DNA of 64,000 nt from UBA7330 sp043554545. Lineage in GTDB: Bacteria > Bacteroidota > Bacteroidia > Cytophagales > Cyclobacteriaceae. The notes under the pieces are model-generated. The model saw only the letters and a program-made list of their open reading frames with translations, made no database searches and was not told where the DNA came from. Each line of letters begins with the position of its first letter. Positions within the stretch are counted from its first letter, which is position 1. Below are positions 33,281 to 42,600 of this stretch, piece after piece. A program made the position numbers and the translations under genes. The stretch is from positions 3,906,001-3,970,000 of the forward strand of contig CP121337.1 of the NCBI GenBank assembly GCA_043554545.1. The letters are read 5' to 3'.

Positions 33281-35434
33281 TTAAAATTTCAGTGTCACAC
33301 TCTTACCAGCATAAACATCCTGCGGCAGGTCGATGATAAACAGGGTTTCATTTTTAACAGGGTTCGGATAACTATAATAACCATCTCCGTCCACCTCATA
33401 CAACCCCGATATTGTCAACATCATCTTGTTCAACTTCCTGGAGGGATCAGCAACGGAAATTTCAGCGATCTTTCCCTGAGCTGTTTTGACCATGACCATT
33501 CCCTGACTATCCATTTTGGCATATAAGTCTTTCGAAAAATCCACCTTGCCCGACTGATAAAAGGCGGCCTGATATACGCCCAGATTTTTATTGCTGACAG
33601 CCTGTAGCTTATCTGAATTACTCACGATTTCAATCGGATTATTTTGTTGAAATATTTCTAAATCCTCCAAAGAAACATCCGGTAACACCATATACATATA
33701 AGATGCATTTTCAGGACGCTTGCCATGATCAAACCAAAGCTTAAAGACTCCTTCCCGAATCAGCTCATCGGATATATTTTTTTGATCGGTAATATCAGAC
33801 CAACGTCCTTCCTCCACCTGGTTAGAAAGTTCTACCGTCGTTGGAGAAGGAAAAACATACGCGACCCGATCCTGGTGCACATATTTTATATTTTTGAGCT
33901 GTCGTCTACCCTTCGGAATTTCTTTGACCTCTGATCCCTGTTTCACGGTGACATTACTTCTCAACAATACCTGGTTGATTGTGGTCGCAACGGGCAAGCT
34001 AGGATGTGAAGCAATATCCGCCCCCAGGCAAACGTAATAGTCGTCAAAGAAGAACCATGATTTTTTGGCCTTTAGTAGATCGTGAGGACTTACAAAATCA
34101 AAAGCAACTGCACCCATGTAACCGTCGGTGACCGCTCCTACGAAATCCCGAAGTCCGGGTTTCCGAATTTCCTCTGGCTCATGAAGCTGAGGCTTTTGCA
34201 TAATAGTCGTCCCCGAGATCTTTTGCCAGTCATATACAGGCCAGATGTTATGGTATTCGTCTCCCTTTAGTTGCAAATAGTTTGTGCCATCTGCCCGATG
34301 ATGCGTAGGCTTACCGGGACCATTGTATGGTACTTCCATATTCATGTTCCTGGTAGAAAACATTCTGACTGTCACATAATAGTTGGGTCGCTGGACAACA
34401 AAGTGTTCTGTCTGCCAAAAGAATTTAGCAAATGATATAGCTTGTTCTGCCTCACCTTTTCTTAATCTCATGATTGCTTCAAGCTCATCTTTGCGATAGT
34501 CCGTACTGATCAGAAGTCGCTCGATTTCCTGTACATCATGAGGTGCAAAGTTGGCCTTGCTGGTAATGCTACGATTCTTTACACTGATGTCAGTATAAAC
34601 TCCGTAGACCATTTGCTTATAAATCCCATCCAGGTAATAATCAATCAGGTGATTGATCTTATCTCTTGAAAAGGCATATTTAGTATCGGCCACATAGTAA
34701 GCCCATTCACCAAAATTATTCGCATACTTTCCATAACCATAAGAGGTTGTGTTATTTACCCGATCAACCCGATGATGAAAACTATAATCATGTTGCATAC
34801 CCCGTTGACCTGTAGAAAACTTAACCTCACCCTCAATCAACAGAATAATATCCTCAAATCGCTCCTTTTCATTGATAAAAAGCAGGTTCTTAGCCAGAAT
34901 TCCGGCGATCACAATCCTATCTCCACTGGGTCGGGCACCTGAGGCATTCATGTGCGCCCGGCCAATAATAGGTTGCGCTTTTTCAACCAAATCCTTCGGC
35001 ATTTCATCGCCGATCAACAACATCAGATTGACCAAATTGGTAGGGGTAGAAATCTGATTATTGTGCCAGTTATCTCCAAAATAATCATGCGCTACCCAAT
35101 AATTCAGGCCGATTATTATTCGTTGCTTGATTTCTTCAGACTTATAATAACCAGAAGATTTCTGTTGATAAGCTTTAGCCAGATAGACCAGATAAGCAGT
35201 ATGTCTTCGATGTGGAAAGCCGGCTGTTCGGCTCAAATCTTCATAATTGATGTTTTTGAAACTGCCATCTTGATTCATCCTTTCCAGGATAGATTCCACC
35301 TGACTATCCTCAATGGTGTCCTTAAGTAGCTCGCCCACTACTCTTTTTTTGATAATGGCAAAATCAGGGGTCTGGGCTGCTGAAGAAACCGTAAATAATG
35401 TCAGCGCAAGGAGAAGGGGTATGAAAAATCTCAT
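33281..35434 (-). CDS. Polysaccharide lyase family 8 (chondroitin/hyaluronan lyase-like)
   Basis: 717 residues with a Sec signal peptide ending at VSSAAQ (about residue 21). PL8 features: an alpha/alpha toroid with NWHNNQISTPTNLVNLMLL (122-140, catalytic Asn region), GARPSGDRI, then GMQHDYSFHHR (212-222) and SYGYG (231-235), where the catalytic His and Tyr are expected, followed by the large beta-sandwich domains (NMEVPYNGPGKPTHHRADGTNYL, TDGYMGAVAFDF). These enzymes cleave uronic-acid-containing glycans such as chondroitin by beta-elimination in the periplasm. No lipobox. Exact substrate is not readable. Its partner genes nearby are the GH95 and DUF1553 clusters, but none of the usual SusC/SusD pair is in the window. 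Confidence 0.88.
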   Translation of the reverse strand: MRFFIPLLLALTLFTVSSAAQTPDFAIIKKRVVGELLKDTIEDSQVESILERMNQDGSFKNINYEDLSRTAGFPHRRHTAYLVYLAKAYQQKSSGYYKSEEIKQRIIIGLNYWVAHDYFGDNWHNNQISTPTNLVNLMLLIGDEMPKDLVEKAQPIIGRAHMNASGARPSGDRIVIAGILAKNLLFINEKERFEDIILLIEGEVKFSTGQRGMQHDYSFHHRVDRVNNTTSYGYGKYANNFGEWAYYVADTKYAFSRDKINHLIDYYLDGIYKQMVYGVYTDISVKNRSITSKANFAPHDVQEIERLLISTDYRKDELEAIMRLRKGEAEQAISFAKFFWQTEHFVVQRPNYYVTVRMFSTRNMNMEVPYNGPGKPTHHRADGTNYLQLKGDEYHNIWPVYDWQKISGTTIMQKPQLHEPEEIRKPGLRDFVGAVTDGYMGAVAFDFVSPHDLLKAKKSWFFFDDYYVCLGADIASHPSLPVATTINQVLLRSNVTVKQGSEVKEIPKGRRQLKNIKYVHQDRVAYVFPSPTTVELSNQVEEGRWSDITDQKNISDELIREGVFKLWFDHGKRPENASYMYMVLPDVSLEDLEIFQQNNPIEIVSNSDKLQAVSNKNLGVYQAAFYQSGKVDFSKDLYAKMDSQGMVMVKTAQGKIAEISVADPSRKLNKMMLTISGLYEVDGDGYYSYPNPVKNETLFIIDLPQDVYAGKSVTLKF

Positions 35435-35537
35435 GAATTGGGGTTGTTGCTAATGCTCATTAGGGAAATTCATTGATAAAAGTACCTAACCTGAGAAGAG
35501 AAATCAATTTTAATAGAAGTCAGCTTTGAAAAGGCAT

Positions 35538-35562
35538 AAAAAAACCCTCCAATAAAAGAGGG
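35538..35562 (-). terminator. Rho-independent terminator of dnaK
   Basis: On the minus strand CCCTC (35558-35562) pairs in reverse with GAGGG (35545-35549) around an 8-base AT-rich loop, followed by seven T (35544-35538). It lies about 80 bases after the dnaK stop codon. Confidence 0.7.
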
Positions 35563-35643
35563 CATTTCTATCTATATATAGGGTAAACGTTAATAGGAAA
35601 GCAAATGGCCAATAGCTATTTGCTAAAGGCCACTAGCCAAATT

Positions 35644-37584
35644 TTACTTCTTCTTATCCTCGTCTACCTCCTCGAACTCAACATCAGAAACATCTGCGTC
35701 ACTACCTGCATCGGCTGTTTCCTCACCTCCCGGTGCACCTGCACTTCCTTCAGCTCCTGGTGCTCCGCCAGCTTCCTGCTGTGCCTGGTAAATCTCCTGA
35801 GAAGCATTTGACCAAACGGTGTTCAACTCATTCATCGCTGTATCGATAGCTTCTAAATCCTGAGAAGCATGTGCTTCTTTCAGTTTCTTCAAGCCTTCTT
35901 CGATAGCTGTCTTGTTTCCTTCAGATAGCTTTTCTCCATAATCTTTCAACTGCTTTTCAGTTTGGAAGATCAGCGAGTCAGCCTGATTGATCTTTTCGAT
36001 CTTTTCTTTGGCTTGCTTATCTGTTTCAGCATTGGCTTCTGCTTCCTGCTTCATTTTTTCGATTTCCTCGTCAGACAGTCCGGATGAAGCTTCAATTCTG
36101 ATTTTCTGCTCTTTACCGGTTCCTTTGTCTTTTGCGGATACATTCAGGATACCATTGGCATCAATGTCAAAAGTCACTTCAACCTGAGGAACTCCTCTCG
36201 GTGCCGGTGGTATACCATCTAAGTGGAACCTACCGATTGATCGGTTATCCTTGGCCATTGGGCGCTCTCCCTGAAGCACATGTATTTCCACAGAAGGCTG
36301 ATTATCTGCTGCAGTGGAGAAAGTCTCAGACTTCTTAGTTGGAATGGTCGTATTAGACTCGATGAGCTTAGTGGACACACCACCCAGCGTTTCGATACCC
36401 AATGAAAGTGGAGTCACATCAAGTAACAACACATCTTTCACTTCACCAGTAAATACACCTCCCTGGATCGCAGCACCAATAGCTACCACCTCATCAGGAT
36501 TTACTCCTTTAGAAGGCTTTTTACCAAAAAATTTCTCTACTTCTTCCTGAATCTTAGGGATACGGGTAGATCCACCTACCAGGATCACTTCATCAATGTC
36601 TGATGGAGACATTCCTGCGTCGGCTAAAGCCTTTTTACATGGTTCCATGGATCGCCTTACCAAATCTTCACTCAATTGCTCAAATTTGGCCCGGCTCAAT
36701 GTTCGTACAAGGTGTTTTGGAATACCATCCACAGGCATGATATAAGGTAAGTTGATCTCAGTGCTGCTAGAACTGGAAAGTTCAACTTTTGCTTTCTCAG
36801 ATGCCTCTTTCAATCGTTGCAAGGCCATTGGATCTTTTCTCAGATCAATGTTCTCATCTTTCTTAAATTCTTCTGCCAACCAATTGATGATCACAGAGTC
36901 AAAGTCGTCTCCTCCAAGGTGAACGTCACCGTTGGTAGACTTTACTTCAAACACCCCATCGCCTAACTCAAGAACAGAAATATCAAATGTTCCTCCTCCT
37001 AAATCATAAACAGCGATGTTAATGTCTTTATTCTTTTTATCAAGACCATAAGCAAGGGCTGCTGCTGTTGGCTCATTAATAATTCTCTTTACTTCCAATC
37101 CTGCGATCTGTCCGGCTTCTTTCGTAGCCTGACGTTCTGCGTCATTGAAATAAGCTGGAACAGTAATTACTGCCTCTTTTACTTCCTGACCTAAAAAATC
37201 TTCTGCGGTAGATTTCATCTTTTGCAGAATCATTGCGGAGATTTCCTGAGGAGTATAGTTACGATCTCCGATTTTCACACGGATTGTGTCATTGCTACCT
37301 GCCTCAAGCTTATAAGAAACATTCTTACGTTCTTCTGAAACCTCTTTGTATTTCTTTCCCATGAACCGCTTCACAGAACTGATGGTGTTTTGCGGATTGG
37401 TTATGGCCTGACGTTTTGCCGGCTCGCCAACTTTACGCTCACCTTTTCCATCGTCCAGAAAGGCAACAATAGAAGGTGTTGTTCTGTGTCCTTCACTGTT
37501 TTGAATGACAACAGGTTCATTTCCTTCCATTACCGCCACACATGAGTTGGTTGTACCTAAGTCTATGCCGATAATTTTTCCCAT
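35644..37584 (-). CDS. dnaK: Molecular chaperone DnaK (Hsp70)
   Basis: 646 residues, full length. ATPase domain with GIDLGTTNSCVAVMEG (5-20), VPAYFNDAERQATKEAGQIAGLEV, IINEPTAAALAYGLDK, YDLGGGTFDISVLELGDGVFEV and VGGSTRIPKIQ. The substrate-binding domain starts after the linker DVLLLDVTPLSLGIETLGG (about 388) and includes QGERPMAKDN and the VTFDIDANGILNVSAKDKGTGKEQ stretch. The tail ends in an acidic EFEEVDEDKKK. It stands alone: grpE and dnaJ are not beside it. Its upstream region has no CIRCE element but shows a palindrome and a sigma-54-like sequence. Confidence 0.98.
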   Translation of the reverse strand: MGKIIGIDLGTTNSCVAVMEGNEPVVIQNSEGHRTTPSIVAFLDDGKGERKVGEPAKRQAITNPQNTISSVKRFMGKKYKEVSEERKNVSYKLEAGSNDTIRVKIGDRNYTPQEISAMILQKMKSTAEDFLGQEVKEAVITVPAYFNDAERQATKEAGQIAGLEVKRIINEPTAAALAYGLDKKNKDINIAVYDLGGGTFDISVLELGDGVFEVKSTNGDVHLGGDDFDSVIINWLAEEFKKDENIDLRKDPMALQRLKEASEKAKVELSSSSSTEINLPYIMPVDGIPKHLVRTLSRAKFEQLSEDLVRRSMEPCKKALADAGMSPSDIDEVILVGGSTRIPKIQEEVEKFFGKKPSKGVNPDEVVAIGAAIQGGVFTGEVKDVLLLDVTPLSLGIETLGGVSTKLIESNTTIPTKKSETFSTAADNQPSVEIHVLQGERPMAKDNRSIGRFHLDGIPPAPRGVPQVEVTFDIDANGILNVSAKDKGTGKEQKIRIEASSGLSDEEIEKMKQEAEANAETDKQAKEKIEKINQADSLIFQTEKQLKDYGEKLSEGNKTAIEEGLKKLKEAHASQDLEAIDTAMNELNTVWSNASQEIYQAQQEAGGAPGAEGSAGAPGGEETADAGSDADVSDVEFEEVDEDKKK

Positions 37585-37636
37585 TGTATTGATTTATTTA
37601 AATGCTAATATTTTCTTTTCTCTTCCATTTCTATTT

Positions 37637-37688
37637 ATCAATGGTTGTGCCAATGAGCATATGGCAGCAAAATTGTGACAGAATGTCA
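37637..37688 (-). promoter_or_regulatory. Atypical dnaK promoter region: palindrome plus sigma-54-like sequence
   Basis: On the minus strand, the palindrome TGACA-TTC-TGTCA (37688-37676) is followed by TTGGCAC-AACCA-TTGAT (37653-37637). The latter has the TGGCAC and TTG blocks and the 5-base spacer of a sigma-54 -24/-12 promoter, but the last position is GA instead of the nearly invariant GC. It ends about 52 bases before the dnaK ATG. No TAnnTTTG and no CIRCE repeat are found here. Confidence 0.4.
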
Positions 37689-37753
37689 TAATACAAGCCG
37701 GAAATAACTAGGTTAAGGTAGAAATTGACTGACTGGCATAAAGATTTAAGAAA

Positions 37754-37936
37754 TTACTCTCCCCTTTTGGTACGCATGTGCCTGACAACCATCAACACTA
37801 CGAACAACAACATGATGGCTACTGGTGCAAAATTATGAATCTCCTTAAGGGCATCAGGATTCTTATCAGCTTCCATCGCATAATAGATGAGAATCCCAAT
37901 GATAAAATAAATGATATATCGGTAAGTCCTTTTCAC
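37754..37936 (-). CDS. Small two-helix membrane protein
   Basis: 60 residues: basic start (MKRTYRY), helix YIIYFIIGILIYYAM, a polar loop EADKNPDALKEIHNFAP, helix VAIMLLFVVLMVV and a basic tail RHMRTKRGE. This positive-helix-loop-helix-positive arrangement, ATG start and clean stop make a real gene likely. No family recognised. It lies upstream of dnaK on the same strand (169-base gap) and divergent from prfC (51-base gap). Confidence 0.6.
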   Translation of the reverse strand: MKRTYRYIIYFIIGILIYYAMEADKNPDALKEIHNFAPVAIMLLFVVLMVVRHMRTKRGE

Positions 37937-37940
37937 GTTT

Positions 37941-37968
37941 CAAAGGTAAAGTAATAGGCTTAACTTTG
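37941..37968. promoter_or_regulatory. Back-to-back -7 elements in the prfC divergent region
   Basis: TAACTTTG on the plus strand (37961-37968, 19 bases before the prfC ATG) and TACCTTTG on the minus strand (37948-37941, 4 bases before the small membrane protein's ATG). Both match TAnnTTTG exactly. The minus-strand one would give an mRNA without a leader. Confidence 0.5.
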
Positions 37969-37987
37969 CGCCCTGATAAATACCCAG

Positions 37988-39568
37988 ATGACGTTAGAAC
38001 AGGAAATAAATAAACGCAGAACCTTTGGAATCATTGCTCACCCGGATGCCGGAAAGACTACACTAACTGAAAAATTATTGCTTTTTGGAGGAGCGATCCA
38101 GACCGCAGGGGCTGTCAAGTCCAATAAAATTGATGTTGGCACCCGATCTGACTGGATGGATATCGAAAAACAGCGGGGTATCTCTGTTGCCACCTCCGTG
38201 ATGGGTTTTGAATACAAGGACCTGAAGATCAACATCCTTGATACACCGGGTCACGAGGACTTCGCTGAAGACACATACCGCACACTCACTGCAGTAGATA
38301 GCGTGATCATGGTGATCGACTGTGTAAAAGGTGTGGAGCAGCAAACAGAAAAGCTTATGGAAGTCTGCCGGATGAGAAACACGCCTGTACTTTGCTTTAT
38401 CAACAAGCTGGACCGAGAAGGAAGAGACCCTTTTGAACTGCTGGATGAAGTGGAAGAAAAGTTACAAATAAAAGTGAGACCCATGAGTTGGCCCATCGGC
38501 ATGGGAAAGTCACTTCGGGGAGTGTACAATATCTTCGAAAATAACCTCAACCTATATGAGCCCCAAAAAAGTAAAAAAGTAACAGATGTCCTGGAAATAA
38601 AAGGAGTAAATGATCCTCAACTGGATGAAAAACTTCCTGCCTCTCTGGTAAAGGAATTAAGAGATGATATAGAGTTAATAAATGGAGTGTATGATCCGCT
38701 GGATGTTTCGAAATATCTGAAGGGGGAAGTAGCCCCGGTCTTCTTTGGCAGTGCTGTGAATAATTTCGGTGTAAGAGAACTACTTGATTGCTTCATACAA
38801 ATTGCGCCTCCACCAATACCTAGAGCAAATGAAGATCGAATGGTAGAACCCAATGAAAAGAAATTCACTGGCTTCATCTTTAAGATCCATGCCAACATGG
38901 ATCCAAAGCATAGAAATAGGATTGCTTTTGCGCGTATTTGCTCAGGAACTTTTGAGCGAGGAAATAATTACTACCATGTTCGCCAGGACAAACCCTTTCG
39001 TTTTTCCAATGCAACAGCCTTCATGGCTCAACAGAAAGAAACAGTTGACGAAGCCTTTCCCGGAGATATCGTTGGTTTGTATGATACTGGTAATCTAAAA
39101 ATTGGGGATACCCTTACAGAAGGAGAAAAAGCAAATTATAAAGGTATCCCCTCTTTCTCGCCAGAACTTTTTAGGGAGGTGATCAACCTGGATGCCATGA
39201 AATCCAAACAACTGGAGAAAGGTCTCAATCAGCTGATGGATGAAGGTGTGGCACAGCTTTTTACCTTTGAGATGGGTGCCCGAAAAGTAGTAGGGACTGT
39301 GGGTGCACTACAATTTGAGGTATTACAATACAGGCTGGAGCAAGAGTATAAGGCCAAGGCCAGATTCGAAGCAGTCAATATTTATAAGGCTTGCTGGATA
39401 AGCGCCAAAGACCCGGCCAAGCTGGATGCTTTTGTCAAGGACAAATTCAGACACATCGCAAAAGACAAAGAGGGCAAGCTGGTCTTTATGGCAGAGTCAA
39501 AGGCCTGGTTACAGATGGTTCAGGATAACTTCCCCGATATTGAATTTCACTTTATCAGTGAGTTTTAA
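37988..39568 (+). CDS. prfC: Peptide chain release factor 3
   Basis: 526 residues, normal for RF3, the GTPase that recycles RF1/RF2 after termination. GTP-binding motifs: P-loop AHPDAGKTTLTEKLL (about 17), switch I region with QRGISVATSVMGF, DTPGHEDFAEDTYR (about 85), NKLDRE (about 139). RF3-specific parts include MDIEKQRG, AVNNFGVRELLDCFIQIAPPP and the domain III segment TVGALQFEVLQYRLEQEYKAK. Intact, cytoplasmic. It ends 93 bases before the convergent BspA-type gene, with a hairpin shared by both. Confidence 0.97.
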   Translation: MTLEQEINKRRTFGIIAHPDAGKTTLTEKLLLFGGAIQTAGAVKSNKIDVGTRSDWMDIEKQRGISVATSVMGFEYKDLKINILDTPGHEDFAEDTYRTLTAVDSVIMVIDCVKGVEQQTEKLMEVCRMRNTPVLCFINKLDREGRDPFELLDEVEEKLQIKVRPMSWPIGMGKSLRGVYNIFENNLNLYEPQKSKKVTDVLEIKGVNDPQLDEKLPASLVKELRDDIELINGVYDPLDVSKYLKGEVAPVFFGSAVNNFGVRELLDCFIQIAPPPIPRANEDRMVEPNEKKFTGFIFKIHANMDPKHRNRIAFARICSGTFERGNNYYHVRQDKPFRFSNATAFMAQQKETVDEAFPGDIVGLYDTGNLKIGDTLTEGEKANYKGIPSFSPELFREVINLDAMKSKQLEKGLNQLMDEGVAQLFTFEMGARKVVGTVGALQFEVLQYRLEQEYKAKARFEAVNIYKACWISAKDPAKLDAFVKDKFRHIAKDKEGKLVFMAESKAWLQMVQDNFPDIEFHFISEF

Positions 39569-39585
39569 TTGATAAAAAAGTAAAA

Positions 39586-39612
39586 AGCACCCACTCTCTT
39601 GAAATGGATGCT
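39586..39612. terminator. Bidirectional terminator between prfC and the BspA-type gene
   Basis: AGCACCCA (39586-39593) pairs with TGGATGCT (39605-39612), 8 bp with one G-T pair, loop of 11. On the minus strand it is followed by TTTTAC and on the plus strand by TTAAT, and both converging genes end just before it. Confidence 0.6.
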
Positions 39613-39661
39613 TTAATGCTGTGACACCCTGGGTGAAACAGCTGCCTTAGTGATCTTTAAC

Positions 39662-42600
39662 TCAGTTCTTGATGAACTTCTCGACGGTCTTAAAATCGTT
39701 ATTGCTCAGCGATATAAAATAAATTCCATTAGCATAAGATGAAACATCAAGGACGGTGAGCTTTTGCCTTGTAGTTTGCCTAAAAATGCGTTTACCTGTG
39801 GTATCCAATATATCTATGCTGAGCACTTTGTTGCTTCCCAGATCAACCTTCAGGATTTCCGTCACTGGATTTGGATACAACCTGATACCTGTTTTGTTTT
39901 CAGGGTCAAGAAGTCCAAGCACAATTTCTAACTCCATACAATCTGAGGTAACCGTACAGCTTCCATCACTAATCTCCACTGCATAACTTCCACTTTCGGC
40001 TGGTGTAAAACTCTGGTTGGTTGCTCCACTAATTGGCGCATTCCCATTGTTACAATCTATCCATTGATAGCTGAATCCAGATGCATTTGCCGTCAGTGAA
40101 TTCTCTGAAGTTGTCACCGTATTGTCTGTAATTGAACAGGCTCCTGTGATGACAACTGAAGTGGTTAAGGACTCATCTCCACATTCGTTGGATACAGTTA
40201 GCGTGATGGTATATGTTCCATTTTCCTGATAAGTGTGTGTTGGATTCATTTCAGTATCATTGGTCGTGCCATCACCAAAATCCCATTCAAATGAATCCGC
40301 TGTTTCAGGAATTGTTGAACTAGATATCACAATACCAGGATCATTGTTTTGTACTATACCAATCCCCCAGTTCTTCATTGTATTGTCATATAAGACCACC
40401 TGATCAGTGGCAGTACATCCATCAGGGCCGGTCAACTCAATCGTTACAAAGGCACCTTGAGTGGACGCAATAACCGCAAGCGTTTCATCAAATACAAACT
40501 TCAAAGAATCATCAACAGCATTGCCACGCAGGCTGCTGATTGTATAAGTACTGAATGCTGTACTAGCTTCATCGATCCCAAAGGCCAATTCTTCACCAAC
40601 GCAGGCATAGACTTCATCAATTCCAAGGTCGACGCTAGGGGCTGAAAGAATGGTTATGTTCGTGGTTAAAGTACTGTCACAACCTTCCTGACTCTGTAGT
40701 ACGCTCATCTGACTCAGTGTCTCACCATCCCAGATAGTGCCATCTGGAAAGGTAAATGAGGAACTCTCACAGAGGGATTCTTCTACACTGGTCTCATAAC
40801 TCTGCCCAATGATTACATTTTGCACCTGCAGGAAGGTATTACCACTGGCATCTTCGTAGGTCCAGGAGATCTCTGTCGTTCCAGGCTCAGTAATTGGAAA
40901 CACCATATCGGTTGTTGCAGTGATCTCGCCATCGCAATTATCCATGGCTGTTGGCGCTTCTGGCATGGATACAGATCCATCACAATCTCCCACAATATCG
41001 GGTAATTCTGTGAGGTCAGGAACCGGGTCAGTTACGTCTTCGATCACTATATTTTGAGTTTGGGTGGAAGTATTTCCTGCAGCATCTTCAAAAGTCCAGG
41101 TAATTTCGGTGGTTCCCTGTGCTGTAACAGGAAACTCCAAATCCGTAGTACCAGTAACTTCCCCGTCACAATTGTCAGTAGCTGTGGGGGCAACAGGCAT
41201 ACCCACTGAACATTGCCCTGTTACATCATCCAAACTTTCAGCATCGGCAACAGGAGCTGTGACATCAGCAATCACTACGTTTTGTGTTTGAGTAGAAATA
41301 TTGTTGTTCCCATCATCATAGGTCCAGGTGATCTCAGTAGTACCGGGTGTGTTTATTGGAAATTGTACATCTGGCACTCCTTCAATTGTTCGCGAGCAAT
41401 TATCAGTAGCGGTAGGTGCTGTAGGCATACTGACAGCACATTCACCTGTGAGATCGTCCAGATTGGTAATATCAGGAATGGGTGCAGCTATTTCTGGTGG
41501 AATGTTATGCGCTTCTGCTACTCCCTGCCACTGTAGATAGGGGTAGGAATTGCCTTCGTCAATGGCCCAATTATCGGTAAAGTTCCAGTTTAAAAACGAA
41601 CTTTCCTGGCTCATTTGATCGGTTGTTATCCCCACCCCTCTGGAAGCAAATCCGGAAGATGTACAGGCACCAATATCAAAATAACCATTGAGTAGTGAGC
41701 CATCGTTATAGCCAACAAGGCCCTCAGAATAAAAACCATTGTTAGTTGTTGTACCCGTTGCATAGCAATAGCTTACACCAGATGAACTAGTGCCATATCC
41801 CAGCAGTCCTCCAATGTAGTTCCATTCGCCCATTACATCACCAGTAGCATAGGAATTAAATATATAACTGGTGCTATTTCCAACGAGCCCGCCTAAAAAA
41901 CCATTCCCTGTAACTGATCCGGTAGCATAACTTAAATGAATCTGCCCACCACTGTCTCCAATTAATCCCCCAACCCTGTTTAGTCCAGTCACCGCACAGG
42001 TAGAAAAAGAACTACTTACATCTGAGGAGCTTATCCCAATCAGACCACCCGTATAACTGTTACCTGTTACCGTACCTGATGAAGAACAGCTGGTAATAGC
42101 ACCGTTACTAGCTGAAATCCAGCCAACCAGAGATCCTGTCCTGTCAAAACCGGTGATATTGACATTGCTTAAGGTCAGATCCATAATTTCCGGATCCTGA
42201 TAGGGCGAACTCCTGAAATTGAGATAACCAAACAAACCTATATAGTCAGTTTCTGGCCTGTTAATAAATAGTCCTGAAATGGTAAAGCCATTTCCATTAA
42301 AAGTCCCTGTAAAAGGCTCATCTACTGCCGGAAAATCATACTTACCAATGGGCTCCCAACCTGCTCCATCGTTCCAGAACTGTCCAGAAGGATCACTGGT
42401 GTCATCGGTCAAATCCAAATTATTCACTAAAATGAAATGATATGACAGGTAATTTCTCATATCACTTAGTTGTTCATTGGTGGTAACCTTGAATGGATTT
42501 TCCTCCGTTCCATTTCCCCCACCAAAGCAAGCCTTGATATCTCCTGTTATATTCCATAGATTAGGTGATTCTGTCAATGTATTTCTTGCAGCTTCACTCG

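Noticed and set aside
37585..37753. CIRCE (HrcA) operator in front of dnaK
   Set aside because: No TTAGCACTC / GAGTGCTAA pair is present.
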